A stretch of 64,000 nucleotides of DNA from G965197715 sp965247615. Its GTDB lineage: Bacteria > Chloroflexota > Dehalococcoidia > Lucifugimonadales > UBA1127. Of this stretch, positions 16,556-25,121 are shown piece after piece. The stretch is taken from the NCBI GenBank assembly GCA_965247615.1, contig OZ252022.1, positions 2,046,001-2,110,000 of the forward strand, given 5' to 3'. Made by a program: the position numbers and the translations under genes. The number at the start of each line of letters is the position of its first letter. Position 1 is the stretch's first letter. The notes under the pieces are model-generated. The model was not told the origin of the DNA, made no database searches, and saw only the letters and a program-made list of their open reading frames with translations.

Positions 16556-17761
16556 ATGACGGAGAAGGACGCCCAGGACTATCTTCCGGTGACGCAGGCC
16601 GTGGTGCTGGCCGCGGGCAAGGGCGAGCGGCTCTACCCGCTGACGACGCTTCGACCCAAGGTCATGCTGCCGGTGGGGAACAAGCCCATCTTGGAGTACG
16701 TCATCGAGGCCCTACGGGCCAACGGGGTCACGGAGGTCGTGATCGTCGCCGGGTACAATCGGGAGCAGGTCCAGGACTACTTTGGATCCGGGGACGAGAT
16801 TGGGGTGCGCATCCGTTACGCGACGCAGGAGCACCAGCTGGGCACGGGGCACGCGCTGCTGTGCGCCAGGGGGATGACGCGGGAGCGTTTTCTGGTGCTC
16901 CCGGGCGACAACATCGTCAACCCCGCGTCGATTCGGGACCTGGTCCGGTGCAGGGAGGACTCGGTCCTGGTGAAGGAGGCGCCGCCCCGTGACTACGGAG
17001 TCGTCATCATCAAGGGCGACGAGGTGCGCGGCTTGGTGGAGAAGCCCCAGCAGCCGACGAGCCCGTGGGTAAACACGGGCAGCTACCTGCTGGGCCAGAC
17101 GGTCTTCGACTACCTTGCGGAGGAGCTCGACCTGCCGATGGCCATCGACCGGATGATCCGGGCGGGCCAGCGGGTGGTGGCGCAACAGACGGCGGGGGTG
17201 TGGTGGGACGCGGCGTACCCCTGGGACCTGCTGCAGTTGAATGGGCTGGCCCTCGGCGGGCTGGAGGGGACGCCGGGCGGCAGGCGGGAGCCGGGGGTGG
17301 TCACGAAGGGGCCGGTGCAGATGGGGGAGAGCAGCGTCCTGAGGGCGAACAGCTACGTGGTGGGTCCGGCGATCATCGGCGAGGGGTGTGAGATTGGGCC
17401 GTGCGTGTCCATCTTCCCGAACACGAGCATCGGCAACAACGTGGTCATCGACTCGTTCACGCAGCTTCGCAACTGCATCGTGGGGGACTCCGTGCAGATC
17501 GGCAGCCACTCGGTGCTGAGCGACACGATCATCGCGGGTGGGTGCACCATAGGGGCCCGGTTCACCGCACCCTCCGGGAAGGCGACGATGCAGGTGGACG
17601 GGGAGACCGTGGTGGTACAGATAGGGTCGATAGTGGCGGACAACGTCGAGGTGGGTGCGGGGGTGTCGCTGCGCCCGGGGATAACGATCGGCCAGGGGGC
17701 GTCCATCCGTGACATGAACCAGGTGCGGGAGGACGTTCCGGAGGAGAGCCTGGTCGTCTAG
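16556..17761 (+). CDS. Sugar-1-phosphate nucleotidylyltransferase with left-handed beta-helix (GlmU-like)
   Basis: 401 aa. The N-terminal nucleotidyltransferase has LAAGKGERLYPLTTLRPKVM, the pyrophosphorylase signature with catalytic Arg and Lys, plus GTGHALL and VEKPQQP. From about residue 245 the protein is a hexapeptide-repeat beta-helix (VGPAIIGEGCEIGPCVSIFP and similar). This is the arrangement of GlmU and of dTDP-glucose/UDP-GlcNAc pyrophosphorylases. The gene directly upstream of glmS suggests it makes UDP-GlcNAc, but the C-terminal acetyltransferase catalytic residues were not confirmed. There are 45 bases to the glmS start, so they are probably co-transcribed. Confidence 0.8.
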   Translation: MTEKDAQDYLPVTQAVVLAAGKGERLYPLTTLRPKVMLPVGNKPILEYVIEALRANGVTEVVIVAGYNREQVQDYFGSGDEIGVRIRYATQEHQLGTGHALLCARGMTRERFLVLPGDNIVNPASIRDLVRCREDSVLVKEAPPRDYGVVIIKGDEVRGLVEKPQQPTSPWVNTGSYLLGQTVFDYLAEELDLPMAIDRMIRAGQRVVAQQTAGVWWDAAYPWDLLQLNGLALGGLEGTPGGRREPGVVTKGPVQMGESSVLRANSYVVGPAIIGEGCEIGPCVSIFPNTSIGNNVVIDSFTQLRNCIVGDSVQIGSHSVLSDTIIAGGCTIGARFTAPSGKATMQVDGETVVVQIGSIVADNVEVGAGVSLRPGITIGQGASIRDMNQVREDVPEESLVV

Positions 17762-17806
17762 CGGCCGAGGTTGCCTGACCTTGAGAAGCCTGGAGGGGGA
17801 CTGTCC

Positions 17807-19600
17807 GTGTGCGGAATAGCGGGCTACACCGGCCATCGAGACGCGTACCCCATTCTCCTCAACGCGCTGGAGCGCGTTCAGTACCGGGGGTACGACTCGT
17901 GCGGCATCGCCATCTGGACCGATGACAGCATCGCCGTGCTCAAGGGGACCAGCTTTGTGGACCAGCTCCGGGCGCAGAGCCAGCCGGTGAAGGGGTCTCA
18001 TGGCATCGGGCATACGCGATGGGCCACGGTGGGCTCTCCGACGACGGAGAACGCGCACCCGCACCTGGACTGCAGCGGGTCCATCGCCATTGTGCACAAC
18101 GGAGAGATCGAGAACTATGCGGTCCTGCGCGAGCGGCTGATCAACCAGGGGCATACGTTCCGCTCTGAGACGGACAGCGAGGTCCTGGCGCACCTGGTGG
18201 AGAGTCATCGCGGGCAGGGAGAGGTGGGGGCCGTGGCGGCGGCGTTGCGGGAGGTGGAGGGGACGTACGCGCTGGCGACGCTGCAGCGTGACAGCGACAG
18301 GCTGGTGATGGCGCGTCGGGAGAGCCCGCTGGTGGTTGGGCTTGGAGACGGCGAGAGCTTTGTGGCGTCTGATGTGCCGGCGCTGCTGGAGAACACGCGG
18401 GAAATGGTGTTCCTGGAGGACGGGGACCTGGCGCTGCTATCGCCTGGTGGGTTGCAGGTCTGGAACGACGGGGTCCGCGCCGCGCGACGGGTCCATCACA
18501 TCACGTGGGACACCCGGGACCTGGACAGGGCGGGGTACGAGCACTTCTTCTTGAAGGAGGTCCACGAGCAGCCGCGGGTGATTCGGGACACACTCTCCGG
18601 GCGCGTTTCCAGCACGGAGCCCGGGGTGACGCTGGACGTGGACCTGAGCAGCCAACCGCGGCCCGAGAGCATCCTGCTGTCCGGGTGCGGGACCGCGTAT
18701 AACGCGTGCCTGATCGGCGAGCAGTTCTTCCAGGGGCTGTTTCCCGGCCACGTGCGGGCCAGGGTGGCGTCGGAGCTGGAGATGCCGGCGGCTTCGGGCG
18801 GGCATTCGTGGGCAGTCCTCCTCAGTCAGTCCGGAGAGACGGCGGACACCATCGGCGCGGCCAGGAGCGCGATGCAGTCCGGCTACTTCACGATGGCCAT
18901 CACCGCGGGCGAGGACAGCAGCATCACGAGGATTGTGGACGAGGTCCTATACATGCGGACGGGGCCGGAGATCAGCGTGGCGGCGTCCAAGACCTTCATC
19001 GCACAGCTGGTGGACCTCTACCTGCTGGGCCTGTACCTCTATCCCCTGCCTACGACGCTCCTCCACGGTCTGCTGACCGAGCTGCGGTTGCTGCCGAGCA
19101 AGGTGCAGCGGGTGCTGGGGATGGAGGGGCAGCTGCAGCGGATAGCTGGGACCATATCGCACACGGAGCACGTCTTTCTCATCGGCAAGGGTTTGAATCA
19201 TCCGGTGGCGCTGGAGGGTGCGTTGAAGCTGAAGGAGCTGGCGTACCTTCACGCGGAGGGGTACCCGGCGGGAGAGCTCAAGCACGGGCCAATCGCCATG
19301 CTCACCGAGAAGACGCCGGTCATCGCAATCATTCCGAGGGACCGCTCCTATCCCCGGCTGCTGACGGCGGTGAAAGAGATCAAGGCGCGGGGCGCGCCGG
19401 TCATCGCGCTGACGGACGCGAGGGACACGGAGCTGGACCAGATGGTAGACCAGGTGGTGCACCTGCCGGCAACGGATCCCAGCTTCTCGCCGGTCCTGAA
19501 CACGGTAGCGCTCCAGCTGCTGGCGTACCATACGGCGCGCGAGCGGGGCTGCCCCATCGACCGGCCGCGGAACCTGGCCAAGAGCGTGACCGTCCACTAG
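17807..19600 (+). CDS. glmS: Glutamine-fructose-6-phosphate aminotransferase (isomerising)
   Basis: 597 aa. GTG at 17807 is chosen because GlmS needs Cys as residue 2 (mature N-terminal nucleophile): V-CGIAGYTG follows, with GGAGGGGGA six bases upstream. An earlier in-frame start at 17771 would bury that Cys. The glutaminase domain has RGYDSCGIA and HTRWATVG; two SIS domains carry SGCGTAYNACL and LLSQSGETADT; the C-terminus ends NLAKSVTVH, the standard GlmS ending. It makes glucosamine-6-phosphate for cell-wall and glycan synthesis. There is no obvious glmS riboswitch upstream. Confidence 0.95.
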   Translation: MCGIAGYTGHRDAYPILLNALERVQYRGYDSCGIAIWTDDSIAVLKGTSFVDQLRAQSQPVKGSHGIGHTRWATVGSPTTENAHPHLDCSGSIAIVHNGEIENYAVLRERLINQGHTFRSETDSEVLAHLVESHRGQGEVGAVAAALREVEGTYALATLQRDSDRLVMARRESPLVVGLGDGESFVASDVPALLENTREMVFLEDGDLALLSPGGLQVWNDGVRAARRVHHITWDTRDLDRAGYEHFFLKEVHEQPRVIRDTLSGRVSSTEPGVTLDVDLSSQPRPESILLSGCGTAYNACLIGEQFFQGLFPGHVRARVASELEMPAASGGHSWAVLLSQSGETADTIGAARSAMQSGYFTMAITAGEDSSITRIVDEVLYMRTGPEISVAASKTFIAQLVDLYLLGLYLYPLPTTLLHGLLTELRLLPSKVQRVLGMEGQLQRIAGTISHTEHVFLIGKGLNHPVALEGALKLKELAYLHAEGYPAGELKHGPIAMLTEKTPVIAIIPRDRSYPRLLTAVKEIKARGAPVIALTDARDTELDQMVDQVVHLPATDPSFSPVLNTVALQLLAYHTARERGCPIDRPRNLAKSVTVH

Positions 19601-19658
19601 GGGCGTGCCTTGCGTTGGGCTGCAACACCGCGATGGGAGGTGCGACCCTCCTACCCCG

Positions 19659-19690
19659 CTCATCTGGTTCGAGGGCCGCACCGTGAGCGG
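19659..19690. repeat. Dispersed repeat module D, copy 4
   Basis: CTCATCTGGTTCGAG, then GGCCGCACCGTGAGCGG, between glmS and the YvcK-family gene. Confidence 0.5.
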
Positions 19691-19725
19691 CCCCTGGGGA
19701 GTGGGGAACGTGGGGAGGGCTTGGG

Positions 19726-20715
19726 ATGGATAGGGCGGACCTGCGCATCGTCGTCATAGGCGGGGGTACGGGTTGCCCCGCCGTGCTCAGCGGGCTGCGA
19801 GGGTACACGCAGCACCTGACGGCGGTGGTCACGGTGATGGACAGCGGCGGGAGCAGCGGTCAGCTGCGGCGTGAGCTGGGCGTGGTCGCGCTTGGGGACA
19901 TTCGCCGGTGCCTGGTGGCTCTCGCGGGGGATGCGGGGCTGCAATCGAGGCTGGCGCTGCTCTTCGAGCGCCGGCTGGTGAGCGGCAGCCCGCCCGGGGA
20001 TGATAGCCAGGGAAACCTGCTGCTGGCATCGCTGACGCAGACCCGAGGCGGGGTCGAGGAAGCGATCGAGGAGGCGGGTCGCTGGCTGGGGGTCGTGGGG
20101 GCGGTGGCGCCCGTGACGCTGGAGAGCGCCGAGCTGATTACAACGCTGGCGGATGGTTCGACGCTGAAGGGTGAGGCCGCCCTGGACCTCCGCGGCCCGA
20201 GCCGCGTGGGGGTCAGGGGCATCGACCTCCGGCCCCGGGTGCGCGCAAACCCGCGGGCGTTGGAGGCCATCCACAGGGCGGACGCGGTCATCCTGGGGCC
20301 CGGCGACCTCTATACGAGCGTGCTTCCCAATCTGCTGGTTGAGGGGATGCCGGAGGCTGTCCGGGCGTCGCGAGGGCGCATCATCTACATTGGGAACCTG
20401 GCCACGAAGCCGGGCGAGACGGACGGCTACCGCACGTCCGACTTCGTGCGCGAAGTGCTGGCGTACCTGGGGAGGGAGGAGCCGCTGGACGCGCTGCTGC
20501 TGGACGCGCTGCTGCTGGACGGCGGCGGCCCGGCCGGCTCCTCGAGGGCGGCGCTGCCCGCAGGGTACGTGCGCGTGGAGGTGGACGCGGAGGGCTGCCG
20601 GGGGTTGGCGCGGAGGGTGGTGGTGCGGCAGGTGGCGCGGGAGGATGCGCCTGCACTGCATGACCCGGCGCGGACCGCGGCGGCCATCGTGGAGATCCTG
20701 GACGAAGTCTCATAG
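19726..20715 (+). CDS. YvcK/CofD-family protein (gluconeogenesis factor-type)
   Basis: 329 aa. It begins RIVVIGGGTGCPAVLSGLR, followed by VVTVMDSGGSSGQLRRELG, VALGDIRRCLVALA and ADAVILGPGDLYTSVLPNLL, the hallmark order of YvcK/YbhK proteins, which bind UDP-GlcNAc and help coordinate carbon flux and cell-wall synthesis. That role agrees with the two upstream amino-sugar genes. ATG 19726 follows GGGGAGGGC. A perfect 18-base tandem duplication at about 20490-20525 inserts a second LLLDA unit (LDALLLDALLLD) near residue 260, possibly a recent slippage. Confidence 0.85.
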   Translation: MDRADLRIVVIGGGTGCPAVLSGLRGYTQHLTAVVTVMDSGGSSGQLRRELGVVALGDIRRCLVALAGDAGLQSRLALLFERRLVSGSPPGDDSQGNLLLASLTQTRGGVEEAIEEAGRWLGVVGAVAPVTLESAELITTLADGSTLKGEAALDLRGPSRVGVRGIDLRPRVRANPRALEAIHRADAVILGPGDLYTSVLPNLLVEGMPEAVRASRGRIIYIGNLATKPGETDGYRTSDFVREVLAYLGREEPLDALLLDALLLDGGGPAGSSRAALPAGYVRVEVDAEGCRGLARRVVVRQVAREDAPALHDPARTAAAIVEILDEVS

Positions 20716-20737
20716 GCGCCGCGGGGGCGGGGTCTCC

Positions 20738-20767
20738 TTGACCCTCCGAAGGCGGGCGTGCTAGAAT
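20738..20767 (+). promoter_or_regulatory. Promoter of tRNA-His
   Basis: TTGACC (20738-20743), 18-bp spacer, TAGAAT (20762-20767), 20 bases before the tRNA. Confidence 0.6.
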
Positions 20768-20786
20768 TCGCTTTCGCCGTTCCTGT

Positions 20787-20864
20787 GGTGAGCGTAGCCG
20801 AGCGGTCTAAGGCACCTGGCTGTGGCCCAGGAGAACGAGGGTTCAAATCCCTTCGCTCACCCCA
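20787..20864 (+). tRNA. tRNA-His (anticodon GTG)
   Basis: The acceptor stem is GTGAGCG (20788-20794) with CGCTCAC (20854-20860). There is an extra G at -1 (20787) opposite discriminator C (20861), the identity pair of tRNA-His, and CCA is encoded at 20862-20864. The anticodon arm CCTGG-CTGTGGC-CCAGG places GTG at the anticodon. The T loop TTCAAAT is closed by GAGGG/CCCTT. Confidence 0.95.
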
Positions 20865-20910
20865 CTTGCTATCAAATCGCTCCCTTCTGTCACCCGGCGT
20901 GAAGAAACGT

Positions 20911-20945
20911 GAGCCTCGACAGGAACCAGCACCCTGTCGAGGCTC
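20911..20945. terminator. Bidirectional terminator between tRNA-His and the small basic protein gene
   Basis: Perfect 13-bp stem (GAGCCTCGACAGG with CCTGTCGAGGCTC), 9-nt loop. On the minus strand it is followed by ACGTTTCTT. Confidence 0.65.
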
Positions 20946-20966
20946 TCTCGTCGTGGGGAGGGGGCG

Positions 20967-21098
20967 TTAGCGCTTGCCCTTGAGGGACTCCCAGGCCTTG
21001 TGGTTGCGTTCGACGTGCTGCTTGTCGCCCTGGCGGGCGGCGCGCCGCTGACGCGCGGCCTTGACGCGGGCCTTGTCGCCCTTGGATTTGGCGGCCAT
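20967..21098 (-). CDS. Small very basic protein, 43 aa
   Basis: Starts MAAKSKGDKARVKAARQRRA and ends AWESLKGKR; about 40 percent Lys/Arg. Too short for most gene callers. ATG 21098 has a strong SD (GAGGAG) that overlaps the stop codon of the upstream FAH-family gene, so translation is coupled. Composition suggests RNA or ribosome binding, but I do not recognise a family. It ends 21 bases before a convincing terminator, which supports the gene call. Confidence 0.6.
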   Translation of the reverse strand: MAAKSKGDKARVKAARQRRAARQGDKQHVERNHKAWESLKGKR

Positions 21099-21100
21099 GT

Positions 21101-21865
21101 CTACTCCTCGTCGACGACGGCGTTGGCGAGCACACCGATGCCTGGGATCTCGACTTCGACGACGTCGCCGGCTTGGAGCTGCGCAGTGGAGCCCGCGGTG
21201 CCGGTGAAGATGAGGTCGCCAGCCTCTAGGGTCACAACCTGGCTGATGAAGCTGACGACGGTGGGAACGTCGTAGATGAGGTCCTTGGCCTGGGCGTGCT
21301 GCACCTGCTGGCCGTTGACGCGGCAGAAGATTTCGAAGTTGGCGAGGTCGAGGTCGGTCTCGATGAACGGCCCGGTGGGTCCGAAGGTGTCGGCTGACTT
21401 GGCCCGCCACCAGGAGCGGTCGGCGTCGGGCCCGTTCTGCCATTCGCGGGCGCTGACGTCGTTGCCGCAGGTATAGCCGAGGACGTAGTCGAGGGCCTCT
21501 TCGGGCGAGACGCGGGAGCACTCCTTGCCGATGACGACGACGAGCTCCGCCTCTTCGTCCACGCGGCCGGCGTCCCGGGGAAGGATGATGTCGTCACCGG
21601 GGCCAATGAGGCAGTTGGGGGTCTTGTAGAAGGGCTCGGGGCGCTTGGGCTGGGGCGCGTCGTGGAGGTGGCTGCGGTAGTTGAGGGCCATGGCCAGGGC
21701 CTTTGTGGGCTCGCTGGGGGCCAGGAGCTCGACGTGTTCCAGGGGGTGGGTGTGGTCGGTAACCTCATACTCCTCGAAGGGCGTGGTGGTGATCTGCTTC
21801 ACGAGGCCATCTTCCACGATACCGTAGGCCACCTCTCCGTGGGCGAAGTAGCGGGCAAACTTCAT
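21101..21865 (-). CDS. Fumarylacetoacetate hydrolase (FAH) family protein
   Basis: 254 aa. The divalent-metal residues lie in RVDEEAELVVVIGK, followed by LGYTCGNDVSAREWQ, KSADTFGPTGPFI and LEAGDLIFTGTAGSTA, the core of FAH-family acylpyruvate hydrolases and hydroxyhepta-dienedioate isomerases. Such enzymes cleave C-C bonds of beta-diketo acids from gentisate or homoprotocatechuate cleavage, which fits the gentisate-dioxygenase-like gene elsewhere in the window. ATG 21865 follows AAGGAGA. Confidence 0.85.
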   Translation of the reverse strand: MKFARYFAHGEVAYGIVEDGLVKQITTTPFEEYEVTDHTHPLEHVELLAPSEPTKALAMALNYRSHLHDAPQPKRPEPFYKTPNCLIGPGDDIILPRDAGRVDEEAELVVVIGKECSRVSPEEALDYVLGYTCGNDVSAREWQNGPDADRSWWRAKSADTFGPTGPFIETDLDLANFEIFCRVNGQQVQHAQAKDLIYDVPTVVSFISQVVTLEAGDLIFTGTAGSTAQLQAGDVVEVEIPGIGVLANAVVDEE

Positions 21866-21989
21866 GCTGTCTCCTTCTGTCTGCGATTGTCCCTATCCGG
21901 CAGCGGTGGAAGGGCCCCGCGCTCCCGCGGGTTGGGGGAGCACGGCTCCCGGCGGGCCCAGCCTGCCCAGTGTAGCGGAAAGCAGGCCC

Positions 21990-22007
21990 GGTCGCTAGCG
22001 CGACGGC
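21990..22007. repeat. REP-like palindrome A, copy 5
   Basis: Perfect consensus core GGTCGCTAGCGCGACGGC. Confidence 0.65.
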
Positions 22008-22095
22008 TGCGTGGAGTCGGGCGTCGCGTCAGCGACCGGTTGCCCGTACAGAACATATGCCCTATCATCCCTGTACCTGTAACAGACCCGCACAA

Positions 22096-22176
22096 GGAGA
22101 CCTTTGCACAACCGTCATTCCCCCCACCCCCGCCGTCATTCCCGCGAAGGCGGGAATCCAGGGGAGGGGCCGAGCA
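22096..22176. repeat. Dispersed repeat family B, copy 2
   Basis: GGAGACCTTTGCACAACCGT, then CATTCC, followed by CCGTCATTCCCGCGAAGGCG and GGAATCCAGGGG. The ATTCCCGC-GAAG-GCGGGAAT part is a hairpin. Closest to 33576-33639. Confidence 0.7.
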
Positions 22177-22394
22177 GGGCCGTGCCAAAGCTGCCGGGAG
22201 GTTCTCACGCAAGAAAACAATCAACCCGTTTGCACTTTTCCAGGTTCAGAAGCGGCGACAAGAACTAAATGACAATCAACCGAGCTAAAACAATCAAATG
22301 TCCCTGCTGCCGAACGGGGCGGGCCGAGCCTCGGTCGCGCCGGGACCGGTGGCTGTCGACCGCGCGGCGGCACAGCGCCGCCGCCCCGGGACCC

Positions 22395-23543
22395 CTACGT
22401 CTCCCAGCTGCCGGCGGGGGAGGCAGCGGCGGCGTACTCACGGTCCACCGCCAGGGCGGCGATGTCGTGGGCCGTGGCGCCCGTGAGGGCAAGGTCGGCG
22501 GCGACCTGGGCCATGACCGGCCCCATGTGGATGCCCTTCCGCCCCGCTCCGGTCGCCACGACGACACCTTCTTTGCCGGGAACGAGGCCGAGGATTGGCA
22601 GGTTGTCGGGCGTCACGGGGCGCAGGCAGGCGGTCTGCTGCACGACCTCCGCGTCTTCGAGGAAGGGCAGAACGTCCAGGGCGTCGGCAAGGATGCCGTC
22701 GCGTGCCTGGATGGTCGGCGTCTCGTCGAAGCCGACGGACTCCTCGGTGGTGCCGACCCAGATGAGACCGTTCGGCTTGGAGACGGCGTACCCGTGGCCG
22801 AAGGAGAGGTAGGGCAGGGGTTGGGCGGGGATTTTGAGGCGCACAATCTGGCCCTTCAGGGGTTGCAGCGGGAGGGTGATGCCAAGCCAGTCGGACGCCT
22901 CATGGCACCAGGGGCCCATGGCGATGACGACACGGTCGCAGGGAAGCGTCTGCCCCCGCAGGGTGACGCCGCTGACGCGGTTGCCCTGGAAGGCGAGGCC
23001 CTCCACGCGGGCGTTGCGCATGGTCGCGCCGGCCTTCTCCGCGGCCTGAAGCAGCGCGAGGGTGAAGCGGTACGGGTCGAGGAGGCCCACCGGCTCCGTG
23101 ACGACGCCCCCGACCACCCCCGGGTTGATGCGTGGCTCCCGCGACCGGATGTCGTCGGCGTCCATCCACCGGACGCTGAAGCCGTCCTGGGCCTGCTGCC
23201 ACGGAAGGCGCTGGCGGAGGATCTCGGCGTTCTCCTGGGAGAACACGACGTTCATGGCGCTGCGGAACTGGAGCTCCGTGTCGATGCCGGTCTCTTCCTT
23301 GAGATCGGCCGAGAGGCGCTCGTGGAGGCGGTAGCTGGCGAGGCTCAGCGCGCCGAGGGGCTCCGGGATGCCGGCGCCGGCGAGGGGGCTGAGGCCGCCG
23401 AGGGCGAAGCCGGAGGCGTGGCCTGCGACGCTGTCGCGCTCGACGATGGTGACGCGGGCGCCGGCCTTGGCGAGGCAGTAGGCCGCGCCGCAGCCGACGA
23501 TGCCTGCGCCGATGACGACGACGTCCGGGGAGTTGGTGGTCAT
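22395..23543 (-). CDS. FAD-dependent amino-acid oxidoreductase (DAO/glycine oxidase-type)
   Basis: 382 aa. The N-terminal dinucleotide-binding motif VVVIGAGIVGCGAAYCLA is followed by VERDSVAGHASGFALGG, and the C-terminus has LRPVTPDNLPILGLVPG and GAGRKGIHMGP, which complete the FAD site. This is the DAO fold (PF01266) of D-amino-acid dehydrogenases, glycine/sarcosine oxidases and related enzymes. The substrate is probably a small amine or D-amino acid. ATG 23543 follows AGGAGG. An MFS transporter lies upstream on the same strand with a 93-base gap. Confidence 0.8.
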   Translation of the reverse strand: MTTNSPDVVVIGAGIVGCGAAYCLAKAGARVTIVERDSVAGHASGFALGGLSPLAGAGIPEPLGALSLASYRLHERLSADLKEETGIDTELQFRSAMNVVFSQENAEILRQRLPWQQAQDGFSVRWMDADDIRSREPRINPGVVGGVVTEPVGLLDPYRFTLALLQAAEKAGATMRNARVEGLAFQGNRVSGVTLRGQTLPCDRVVIAMGPWCHEASDWLGITLPLQPLKGQIVRLKIPAQPLPYLSFGHGYAVSKPNGLIWVGTTEESVGFDETPTIQARDGILADALDVLPFLEDAEVVQQTACLRPVTPDNLPILGLVPGKEGVVVATGAGRKGIHMGPVMAQVAADLALTGATAHDIAALAVDREYAAAASPAGSWET

Positions 23544-23636
23544 TGCGCCTCCTGACGGCTGAATCCGGGGACTGATTGTACAACGGCGGGGGGCTGCCGG
23601 GGAAGGCGCGCTGGCCGGTTGGGGGCGGCGGAGGGG

Positions 23637-24896
23637 TTAGGCGGCGGCGCGCTGCTTCACCAGGGTCTCTTTGGCGAGGAAGGCTAGGAGCAGGGCGGCG
23701 AGGACCAGCACGGGGCCGTAGACGAGGAAGGGCGTGCCGGGGTTGTAGAGGTTGGCGAGCAGGCCGCCGAGGAGGGGGCCCGCAACGCCGCCGACCTCGG
23801 CGATGGTGCGGCGCAGGGCCTGGAGCCGGCCGCGTCCGCTCTGGGGGATGACGTCGTAGGTGGAGGTGGCCACGGAGCCGAGGGAGAGCCCCTGGGCCAT
23901 GCCGAGGACGCCGGCGATGATGGCGAGCTGCAGGAAGCCGTCGGTGAACGGCAGGGCGAGGAAGGCGATGCCGGGGATGGCCGTGCTGGGCACGGTTGCC
24001 CACTTTCTGCCTATTTTGTCCGTGACCAGACCGGCGGGAATGATCCAGATGAAGACGAAGATGCCGGTGACGGTGAAGAGGAGGCCGACCTGGCTGGGCG
24101 AGTAGCCAAGGTGGGAGCCGACGTAGAGGGGGAACATGCTCTGCAGGGTCATGCGGTAGAGCATCATGCCGGCGGTGGCGAAGACGAGCACGGCGTAGGT
24201 GGTGCGGTACTGCGGCTCGATCTGCTTGAGGAGCGTGGCCCAGTCGCGCAGGTGGTGGGCTGGGGAGAGGCGCCGCGGGCCGCGGCTGCCGGCGTCGGGG
24301 GCCGGCGAGGCGCGATGGGGCGTGGTGAGGGTCCTGTTCATGGTGCCGGTGCGGGAGAAGGCGAGGACGGCGAGGGCTAGGGCCGTGTACACGAAGTAGA
24401 CGACACGGTAGTGGACCAACTCGGTCAGGACGCCGCCAAGAACCGGGCCGAGCGCCATGCCCGTGGACGAGACGCCCATGAAGCCGCTCATGAGCCGGCC
24501 GCGCTGGTCGGGGCGGACGAGATCGACTCCGGCGATCTCGCGGGCGATCATCCACATGCTGTCGCCGGCGCCGGCAATGAACATGGCGATGAGGATGAGG
24601 CTGAACTGGGGAGTGACGCCGGTGAGCAGGGCGCCGGCGGCGACCATGATGGGGCCGAGGGTCATGGCGGTGCGTGCGCCGAAGCGGTCGACGATCATGC
24701 CTGCGGGCAGGGGCGCGGCGAACCTGCCGAGGGCGTTGGCGGTGACGACCTGGGCGGCGAGGCCGATGGAGACGTCGAAGACGGCGGCGATGACGGGGAT
24801 GGTGGGGATGAGCATGCCATGGCCGAAGCTCATCACCATGGAGGTGGTGTACAGGTTGATGAGTCCCCGCGCCGTTTTCCCGAGCCGTTTGGTCAC
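23637..24896 (-). CDS. MFS transporter
   Basis: 419 aa from GTG 24896. About 12 hydrophobic segments; motif A is present in both halves (DRFGARTAMTLG and VTDKIGRKWATV). A charged central linker near residues 200-215 contains PAPDAGSRGPRR. It is probably a drug or metabolite exporter or importer of the cytoplasmic membrane. It may share a transcript with the FAD oxidoreductase downstream. Confidence 0.8.
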   Translation of the reverse strand: MTKRLGKTARGLINLYTTSMVMSFGHGMLIPTIPVIAAVFDVSIGLAAQVVTANALGRFAAPLPAGMIVDRFGARTAMTLGPIMVAAGALLTGVTPQFSLILIAMFIAGAGDSMWMIAREIAGVDLVRPDQRGRLMSGFMGVSSTGMALGPVLGGVLTELVHYRVVYFVYTALALAVLAFSRTGTMNRTLTTPHRASPAPDAGSRGPRRLSPAHHLRDWATLLKQIEPQYRTTYAVLVFATAGMMLYRMTLQSMFPLYVGSHLGYSPSQVGLLFTVTGIFVFIWIIPAGLVTDKIGRKWATVPSTAIPGIAFLALPFTDGFLQLAIIAGVLGMAQGLSLGSVATSTYDVIPQSGRGRLQALRRTIAEVGGVAGPLLGGLLANLYNPGTPFLVYGPVLVLAALLLAFLAKETLVKQRAAA

Positions 24897-24948
24897 GCTT
24901 CACCGTGCTGATGCCATGCTGGCAGCGTGCGTAGGATACCACGTCACG

Positions 24949-24976
24949 GGTCGCTAGCCGTCGCGCCGGCGACGGC
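24949..24976. repeat. REP-like palindrome A, copy 6 (extended)
   Basis: GGTCGCTAG then CCGTCGCGCCGGCGACGGC, followed by TTTGTGGGCG. It has a longer dyad than the other copies. Confidence 0.6.
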
Positions 24977-25019
24977 TTTGTGGGCGTGGGTTGGGATGGC
25001 GACGCAGTGTGGGGTCTGG

Positions 25020-25048
25020 TTGACGGGGCATTGAGGCGTCGTTAGACT
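25020..25048 (+). promoter_or_regulatory. Promoter of LLM monooxygenase gene
   Basis: TTGACG (25020-25025), 17-bp spacer, TAGACT (25043-25048). ATG at 25122. Confidence 0.5.
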
Positions 25049-25121
25049 CGCAGCGTCGAGGGCGGGTGGCGGCGGGTCGTCGTGCGCGCCGCCCAACTCA
25101 TGCGCGCTACGGAGAATCGAC

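Larger units (their letters stand above)
21866..22394. other. Repeat-containing intergenic region
   Basis: No gene recognised. It holds REP-like copy A5 and a complete family-B repeat. The remainder (about 22200-22394) is an ordinary-looking spacer with several AACAATCAA words. Confidence 0.5.

Noticed and set aside
17771..17806. Upstream in-frame start for glmS
   Set aside because: It would add 12 residues before the essential N-terminal Cys; GTG 17807 has the SD at the right distance.
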